From Bimastos eiseni (Eukaryota > Annelida > Clitellata > Crassiclitellata > Lumbricidae), in NCBI GenBank assembly GCA_959347315.1, contig OY365818.1, positions 919,964 through 983,963 on the forward strand: a DNA stretch of 64,000 nucleotides. Reading direction: 5' to 3'. The translations under genes were made by a program, and so were the position numbers. Within the stretch, counting starts at the first letter, position 1; each line of letters opens with the position of its first letter. This document shows positions 57,177 through 64,000 of this stretch, in pieces. The notes under the pieces are model-generated. The model did no database searches. It had not been told where the DNA came from and saw only the letters and a list, made by a program, of their open reading frames with translations.

Positions 57177-58477
57177 ACTATCTATAGACTATCGATAGGC
57201 TGTAGATCGTTCACCTAAACGCCCGCCTAAAGCACGCACGCTCTCCCTCATGCACTCATGCACTCAACCGTCAAATTCTAAAAGATCCGTCTGTGCTCGC
57301 TGTCTCGCTCCGAACGATATCCGAAACAAAATAATGGCGCTATAGAAATGGACCTACGAGGTGCACTGCACTATACACAACACTATCGATGCACACAAGA
57401 CACAATGCAAAGGTAGGCCTACACTATGCTATACAAACTACGGTATATCATCTGTTCTACGATAAACTATGCTAAACCATATGCTACACAAAACTAGACG
57501 CTAACTCTACATTACAAAAGATTGATAATGTAGGCATATTCAATAGCGAACTTATTATGCTCTTTGCTACATTAGTGATCGAGCGTATAATATCAGCATT
57601 TAAAGTGGGTCCAAATAAAAGACAAATGACGTAATGGAAAGTCCCTAAGCCGCCAAGCAGGTGCCGCCCACTGAGGCCTATGCAGCCCCACTCAAGGCAG
57701 GTAAGTCTACTACCTTGGTCCAAGCGTCATTAGAATTGACCTACTCAAAACAACTCACTTAAAACGGGTAAATTACGTACACGTTCAAATTAATATATGC
57801 TTATATCTACACACCTGGGTGTATATATACGATATATATATACGTATATATATATATATACGATACACATATATATAATCGTGATATATACATAGGCCTA
57901 CGGGATGATTTGCGGGAACAATAGTGGACTCTTGTGGTTTCTCCCAAGGATGACGCTGGCGGGCGTTAGAGCGGTTAAGTCCTGAGGCTCTTCGACAAAA
58001 GGTTGGTCAATCGTCATATTAGTTTTGTGTCTGTGTTTGTTTGATTGTGTGCGTGTGTGTGTTTATCTGTACGTTTCTGTGTCCTTGTGTGCACGAATGT
58101 ATGCATGTGCATACAGGCACACATATGCTGGACACACAGACACACATATGCTGGACACACAAACTGGCACAATATGCCAACATAAAAATACTTCATTGAA
58201 CAATCTGGTCGATCAATCTGACCAACGGAAGCGATTTCGCGAGATTGAGAAATGGCGCTACAAAATTGAAAATGTAAATTATACATACAACTATACATTA
58301 CATACGTTTATAATACCAATCTCTTAATATACGTTTTGACACGATTGCATACAATGATTGTCAGCCTACATTTGATGCGCTACAGGCGCAAAATAAGTCA
58401 ATCAATCAATGAAACTTGATATAGCGCCTCATAAGAATTGTCTAACTGATGGTAAGAGTGATACTACTACTGATGAA
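57177..58477. other. No gene recognised
   Basis: Two 21-bp repeats with ACACATATGCTGGACACAC at 58118-58160. Retrotransposon tails near 57334, 58254 and 58415 (-). (TA)-rich block at 57825-57880. Confidence 0.4.
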
Positions 58478-58612
58478 AATGATAGTTACAGAAATACTAA
58501 TAGTTGTTTTATATAGTACTACTGATAGTATTTTTGTAACTATCATTTTAGTTACAGAAATCCTAAAAGTAGTACTATAGTAGTACTATTAATATTTCTG
58601 TAATTTTCATTT
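58478..58612. repeat. Nested imperfect palindromes
   Basis: AAAATGATAGTTACAGAAATACT pairs with AGTATTTTTGTAACTATCATTTT 30 bases on, and the right arm is followed by a second inverted repeat (TTACAGAAAT...ATTTCTGTAA) centred on AGTACTATAGTAGTACT. Confidence 0.75.
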
Positions 58613-59551
58613 TGCTATTGGTTGTTGGAAGTGGTAGTACTGTTGACCATAACAATTGTAATTACGACCAAGAGGTGTAGTGATCGTTATTTATTACGCT
58701 CTCGGTGCCCTGTCCAAAAGCCAGTAATTTACAATGATCCAGTCTATTTCAATCCGTCACTTATCTTCTCTTCTTCAGAACTAAACAAATACTTTCTGCT
58801 TCAATTCGCTTGACAACTGCATAATTATTAATCTCTGACACTCAGGAAGCCGATTGTGATTTACTGTGATAGATTACGATTTTTATTGGATTTTACCAGA
58901 CAACGATTCATTATTGTCAGCGTCGGCTTCTTTACTGACGCTGTTTATATCAGCCGCAAAAAGCCGTTATTCGCACCTACGGTATATTCGTGCATACGTG
59001 CATACATACACAGATATACATAGATACAAACATGTATTCATGCTTAAATACACACACATGAAATACATAACAGATAAATGCATAAAATTCGACTTGCGAT
59101 TCAACTTAACTCGCCCATCAGCAGAATAATATGATCGTTGTATAATCTTAGAATGAAACACCTTTTACGATCACATAACAGATGCTACCACGCCTGAATT
59201 ACCTAACCAAGTCTTACCCTTCCATGCCATCTACTGCCTTATATCTATGCTCATTAGCTCACCTGCGAATAGTATTCATTGAAGCCTGTGTTTTGTTTAA
59301 GCTACCAATCCTGCCTAAGTTACCTGATAAGCGATGCCTGTCTTCGTCTTACGAATAAGTCCGTCATTTCCAAACCATTTAAACGTCAAATAATGCCATG
59401 TTGATCCTGCATATCCCATTTCGCTAAACTGATTGCCAACACGCTTGAGTTGACTCAATTTAACGCGTATCTCCATGACTCGATAATGAGTCAATTGACA
59501 CGTCTATATAGGACACTTCCTTTTTGTCTAGGCGACCAGAGGTACAATTAC
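58613..59551. other. No gene recognised
   Basis: Plain AT-rich sequence with short open frames only. Confidence 0.35.
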
Positions 59552-59627
59552 ATAGGAAGGTGAGCACGGGGTATCCCTCCTCGTCCTCCCACTGCTTCGT
59601 TGCTAGGTGCCTCCTCAAGAGATCGTC
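59552..59627 (-). CDS. Candidate exon, unknown gene
   Basis: Between acceptor gacccccacag and a donor GTAATT the - strand reads DDLLRRHLATKQWEDEEGYP, then VLTFL. Composition is protein-like, and the frame stays open beyond the donor for about 30 codons. One other frame is also open, so this is tentative. Confidence 0.3.
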
Positions 59628-60292
59628 CTGTGGGGGTCATTCACAAAAAAGTCAGCTATTCAAAAACAGTGGGGAGTTTTTAGTATGATTTTTTTAACGA
59701 TTTCTTATTAGAGGATTGACATAATGACGTTTTTGGAATTTAATGTAGATCATTTACTTAAGGAAATGTCTGAACATACACAATGCAGACTAAATCAATA
59801 GGGACGTCCAATTTTTTCGGAGCATTCGGAATAGAGGCGAATGTATGGCCTACACTGGATAAAAGTCAAACACGGTTTAGTTTATAAAGCGAGGATCATG
59901 GGGTCAAAATACTTCCAATATATTGGGGGTTGACAGCTGAACAGTCAGTATCCGATGATAATAAGCATATCATCCGATAAGTATATTATCAAATGACGCT
60001 TTATGAACTTGCAGTGGCCATCACCAATAACCTTTATATAACGCTAGTAGCATTTAACGACAACCGTCTGATTTTGTTGTCGTGGGCGTTTTTCTTGTAC
60101 AAATAAAAGCCCAATAACTTGCTTACCTACTTACTGCTGTCGGATAACAACTTGTTTCAGCAGTTAACCTCAGTTTATTGATTCAGTCGGTGTTCTTGCG
60201 TGACCTGGAATTATCACAATTTGAGTCCGAACACGCCATAATCATCGAGTGCCTTGTCAAAGGGGAGTAAGAAGCATAAGGAATTGGGACCT
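59628..60292. other. No gene recognised
   Basis: No exon, RNA or repeat array seen. Confidence 0.35.
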
Positions 60293-60446
60293 GGAATGGA
60301 CATGGAATGGACATGGAATGGACATGGAATGGACATGGAATGGACATGGAATGGACATGGAATGGACATGGAATGGACATGGAATGGACATGGAATGGAC
60401 ATGGAATGGACATGGAATGGACATGGAATGGACATGGAATGGACAT
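60293..60446 (+). repeat. 11-bp tandem repeat, 14 exact copies
   Basis: GGAATGGACAT repeated 14 times without error. Open frames on both strands follow from the 33-bp frame period. Confidence 0.95.
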
Positions 60447-60500
60447 TCCGGAATAGTCCTATTGGCACATATATCACATATCCGTGTTAATTAATAATGC

Positions 60501-60845
60501 TTCGTCTACGTGGGACCCACCAGCTGGAACAGCCTCCCTGTGTCTCCGGGAGGAGCTACTCTTTACCCTCTACTGCCTTCCGGAGACGCCTGAAGACTTT
60601 CCTGTTCTCCGCTTAGCCATGTTTTGAGTCATGAGCGCCTCTGACACCGAGTAGCGCCATTTAAGTGCCTCATTACTTTACATTGCATTACATTACAAGA
60701 TAACAACTGTTTAATTGACCCCAACAACACGTGAAACTGGTATGTAGGTCAAGTAAGAGACGAGGCCAATAAGGAAGAAGACCCTGAGCGCCTCTGACAT
60801 CGACTGACGCTATATAAATGTCTTATTACAAGTTACAAGATTACG
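60501..60845 (+). mobile_element. Non-LTR retrotransposon 3' end with two tails
   Basis: 60508-60620 encodes GPTSWNSLP and, after a frameshift, TAFRRRLKTFLFSA and stop: the C-terminal motif of CR1/L2-like reverse transcriptases. It is followed by the 3' tail GAGCGCCTCTGACACCGAGT, GCGCCATTTAAGTGCC and (ATTAC)n to 60692. A second tail (GAGCGCCTCTGACATCGACT, ACGCTATATAAATG, TTAC) lies at 60786-60845, and flanking sequence (AACTGTTTAATTGACCCCAAC / AACTGTTCGTTGAGACCAAC) is also repeated, so a block of about 160 bases is duplicated. Confidence 0.65.
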
Positions 60846-62152
60846 AGTCAGAGTACAAATGAATGATGACAAGTTATAACTGTTCGTTGAGACCAACGCC
60901 ACCTAGGCGGGAAGCGGGAATCGGTCTGATCTCTGATTCTTCGTGACGGGGTGCTATCATTTACTTGAATCCCTTCCCTGTGGTTGCACGCAAACATTTT
61001 AACCAACAAAGAGTGCATTTTCTCTTGTTTGTCAGCGGTAGACCATCTGCCCGCAACATCATTGCCTCCTTGCACGACAAATGCGTCTTTGGGTCAGGCT
61101 ATACTTCGCATTAAATGCCTACGGTCACTAAACCATTTTGTTTAGAGTAGACAACATAGGTTTACGGTCAACCACGAGACCCGCTGACTACGATAAATAT
61201 CTATGCTGGTCAATTAGAGAGCCATAATAATTGTTTCGATGTAAACACTTGGCTACGGGATGGTCACATGAAAGAGCCTTAATAATATAATATGGTCAAT
61301 GTTTTTGCCATGACAATAACTAGCGACTAAGCTTTGTTATTACACGCCATATAGCGTCATGAAACGCAAACATACGTAACAATAAGACACACAAAACTTC
61401 AGTTTAGACTTAACGAAATTATAACAAGCAATATTTGACAAACGCTTGACATTAGGAGATCGAAACCCATCGGCCTACATTCAAAAGATTTGCAATATCG
61501 TGTACGGTACTTTTAGACACCATGCATCTCTAGACCTATAATTTTAAACTTCCGTTTGGCTTTACGTGTGTGCGTGGGACCAACGCTATAGGTCTTTCTG
61601 CTTTACTATGCAATGTTTTACTTAATGATTTATTAGCCGAGTTCTTATTTACATTAAGTGTCATCAACAGCTAGCGTGGAAGACGTCCCTGACTTGTTTC
61701 ATCGAATGTCTATACAAATGGCCAATTAAATATAAAATAAGGATTTTTCTCAGACGTGTTTGCATTGCACCCTGGCGCGATATAATTTAAATCTGGCCAA
61801 CAATAGACGATAATAATAGTGTATTGCTCACCCGGTCACGACCAGATAGATATGTAACAAACAAATAATTCAATGGTCATCATCCACTTGTTACACTAAT
61901 AGTTATCGAGACAATTGGAAAACATCGGCGGCGACCGCAGAATTGACACGATCAATTAGTCAAAACTCTTGCCGACAATCCATTTGAATTTGTCAGTGTT
62001 TTTCATCGCCTACACAACACAACAATATTCCTCAATTGAGCAATAATTGTTGCGCTAAAGCATTGATATAGTTTCGCGTAGGATAGGTGTTTCTCGCCCA
62101 CATAATTAATTCAACAGAAAAACGTCTTAACATATACCATCTGCTTCCCTAG
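60846..62152. other. No gene recognised
   Basis: 61555-61612 is the third copy of the GTGGGCCCA dispersed repeat. Otherwise AT-rich and featureless. Confidence 0.35.
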
Positions 62153-62374
62153 AAAGTCGGATTGTCCACGCGTCAAGCAAACATTGAGCGCACAGCGCAG
62201 AAGGGTCCCGTAGCTGCTGTAGTCGGTTACTCAAGCAGCCGTAGACGAGCCCAGCTGGCGGTCGATCTAAGCCCGCAATCAATGAGGAAGAAGCGACTAA
62301 CGGGACAATCAATTACGAAATCGTCTGTCTCGATCGACGTTCCTAATCGACGACTCAACTCTTTGATACCGTGA
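62153..62374 (+). CDS. Candidate terminal exon, basic protein
   Basis: A good acceptor (ccatctgcttccctag) is followed by 73 open codons, K-V-G-L-S-T-R-Q onward, rich in Arg/Lys/Ser, ending RRLNSLIP and TGA. No partner exon and no family match. Confidence 0.25.
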   Translation, partial: KVGLSTRQANIERTAQKGPVAAVVGYSSSRRRAQLAVDLSPQSMRKKRLTGQSITKSSVSIDVPNRRLNSLIP

Positions 62375-62812
62375 CGACGTCCTCTGCTTTTGGCCCAACT
62401 CACCTTCTTAGCCCGCAATCATCAAAATTCCGCCGGCAATTCTATTGGTTGCAACGGATGACCGATACGGGACCGAACCCAGAAGATGTTCTGCGGAACT
62501 CGTAATGATCGACGGCCGACCGAGACAATGACCTGTGATGATACGGTGGTTAATCTGCAACCGGTGTTGGTCATGTCACAATGTGTGACCAACATGACGA
62601 CCATGAGCTATCCCCAACATCGAAAGTATCCGATCGAGCTTTAGTACGATTCGGTTGAGGCGTTTCTACCGTTTGTCTTTAGAGTTTCTTGGTGACTATA
62701 GGTGATCGCCTGGATTTCCAATGATATCCTATTGACGCAAGTGGATTTCTGAAATCCCTTTGGCATCGCCAAACGGCTTACCAGAAAGGGGTGCGTCTCT
62801 ACTATAAGTAAG

Positions 62813-62820
62813 ACAGGCAC
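62813..62820 (+). promoter_or_regulatory. TATA-like box of the cysteine-rich peptide gene
   Basis: TATAAGTA about 180 bases before the ATG. The presumed 5' UTR holds a duplicated block (AGATTGAGAATTCTA at 62862 and 62941; TCGTCT starts each unit). Confidence 0.4.
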
Positions 62821-62994
62821 GGTAAGCTTTGATGTATTCGTCTAGATTCAACTTAGAACTTAGATTGAGAATTCTAGCTGAAGTTCGTCGACTCGCATTT
62901 CAAATTTATACTAATCGTCTGGCGGTTCAACCTTGAACCTAGATTGAGAATTCTACATCTAAAATTTTATACTACTCGTCTGTCGGTCTAAAAC

Positions 62995-63678
62995 ATGGCG
63001 AAGATTTTTGTAATGCAATGTCTTCTGGTTCTTGCCTTGGCTATACAAAGTAAGTAGGCCTACGAGAGAATTTAATCAAGAAGACTAACTTACAATGAAC
63101 TTACTTATGTCTTAGAACACAAATGAGACAATGAGACTTTCTCGACTCTGAATCTAGAGCAATGTTATATGTAAACACAAGCAAAGATACTCACACACAC
63201 ACAGCGACAGAAATATACACTGCATCTGTGATATTAACCGCAAATGGTTCGTCTGAAATAATATCCTCAGAGGCAGAGCATATCCTCATAAATACGTAGA
63301 GATAGTATATGTTGAATGCAGAGGCGGCGATCTCGTTTAAGAGGTGGGGGACACGCGATGAGAGGTGTGTGAAATGTGGGACTCAAATATTTTAACCGGT
63401 CCCCTCTCTGTAAAACGTGAGGAGACTTGTTCCCTTCGACCCCCCCCCGGATCGCCGTCCCTTGTTGAATGTGAGTGAATTTTAACTAGTTGTGAATGGG
63501 AATAAGTGCGTCTGTTAACCCTGAATTGTAACACATCGTAGAATAAGGAGTGAAAGAGGGACGTGAAACTCGAATGTTTCTGCTGCAGGTGTTGCTTCAA
63601 ATCAGTGTCAAGATAACGACGAACCCTGTGGAGACATTTGCTTCTCACCGCATCGTAATGAGGGTTGCTGCAATAACG
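62995..63678 (+). CDS. Small secreted cysteine-rich peptide, first two exons
   Basis: Exon 1 (62995-63049) encodes MAKIFVMQCLLVLALAIQ, a clean signal peptide, and ends in phase 1 at GTAAGT. Exon 2 (63589-63678, after tttctgctgcag) encodes SVASNQCQDNDEPCGDICFS, then PHRNEGCCNN, and ends in phase 1 at GTAAGA. The spacing C-x6-C-x3-C-x8-CC resembles disulphide-rich peptides such as inhibitor-cystine-knot or whey-acidic-type modules, but the last cysteines must lie on later exons outside or unseen in the window, so no family is assigned. Phase 1-1 exons are typical of extracellular modules. Possible roles (antimicrobial, venom-like, protease inhibitor, growth-factor-like) cannot be separated. Intron 1 carries a recent MITE. 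Confidence 0.7.
63319..63463 (-). mobile_element. hAT-type MITE with perfect 8-bp duplication
   Basis: Starts CAGAGGCGGCGATC and ends, on the other strand, AAGGGACGGCGATCC. Perfect duplication GTTGAATG at 63311-63318 and 63464-63471. Same family as 2569-2719, opposite orientation. Inserted in intron 1 of the cysteine-rich peptide gene. Confidence 0.85.
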
Positions 63679-64000
63679 GTAAGACCTATCTCGGTATACA
63701 AGTACCTTGTCGCTATAGCTGCTCATTATTTAGGATCATTCCGATACTAGAGACATTGATGACAGACATCGTCAATTCTAGGCCTGCTCGTTCCAAACCA
63801 AAGGCATGAGATCAGACATTTTGCATTAGTACACGCAACTAACATATTTTATGAATGCTTCCATAATGAAAGACTAACTTGTAAAAAAATAATGAACAAA
63901 TTGATCATTTTATATCAAAATGAGGAGTTATTGCCTCAATCGAGAATAGAAATTCATTGAGGAAGCAACGCTTTTCGCTCCTTTACCATATCACCTTGTC
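63679..64000. other. Probable intron of the cysteine-rich peptide gene
   Basis: No third exon could be identified before the end of the window. Confidence 0.4.

Noticed and set aside
57484..57723. Possible exon near GTAAGT at 57700
   Set aside because: No open frame leads into the donor in a convincing way.
60183..60494. ORFs of M-D-M-E-W-T-W and H-V-H-S-M-S
   Set aside because: 11-bp exact tandem repeat.

Overview
The window is nuclear DNA from an animal, most likely a marine invertebrate and possibly a deuterostome such as an echinoderm or hemichordate. The evidence is small exons split by long introns with GT-AG boundaries, animal-only families (neurexin, a vasopressin/oxytocin-neurophysin precursor, a fibrinogen-domain fragment, CHP1, serpins), very dense microsatellites, tRNA-derived SINEs, hAT and MITE elements, and many copies of the palindrome TAGGCCTA. 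The exact species and clade are not settled by the sequence alone.

Layout. At 1-1.3 kb there is a decayed fibrinogen-related exon. At 4.1-15.1 kb there is a tandem cluster of three serpin-like genes on the + strand: one open secreted copy (4149-5399) and two pseudogenes (9289-10461, 13855-15072). They are separated by a 2-kb 26-bp minisatellite and by a 1.86-kb internally deleted hAT transposon with intact 8-bp target duplications. At 16.6-17.2 kb there is a reverse-transcriptase-type fragment. At 19.3-22.4 kb lies the most interesting locus: a complete three-exon vasopressin/oxytocin-type precursor on the + strand (signal peptide, CFMADCPRG-GKR, 14-cysteine neurophysin). Its second intron is packed with repeats, and its second and third exons have no start codon of their own, so simple ORF finding misses them. 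Converging on it from the - strand is a complete six-exon CHP1 gene (calcineurin B homologous protein, 24117-31638).

At 38.4-40.1 kb on the - strand are the last two exons of a neurexin gene (juxtamembrane region, transmembrane segment, KEWYV C-terminus). From 39 to 60 kb the sequence is dominated by microsatellites and minisatellites with a few candidate exons, among them a signal-peptide exon at 53.2 kb. At 60.5 kb there is the 3' end of a non-LTR retrotransposon. Its GCGCTATATAAAT-type tail recurs about 18 times across the window. At 63.0-63.7 kb are the first two exons of a small secreted cysteine-rich peptide gene with phase-1 introns, carrying a hAT-type MITE in its first intron.

The genes do not form an operon or a single pathway. 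Two of them (the nonapeptide precursor and the cysteine-rich peptide) encode small secreted peptides, the serpin is also secreted, and CHP1 and neurexin are conserved housekeeping and synaptic genes. All exon models were built by reading splice sites and translating by eye; none was checked by alignment or transcript data.
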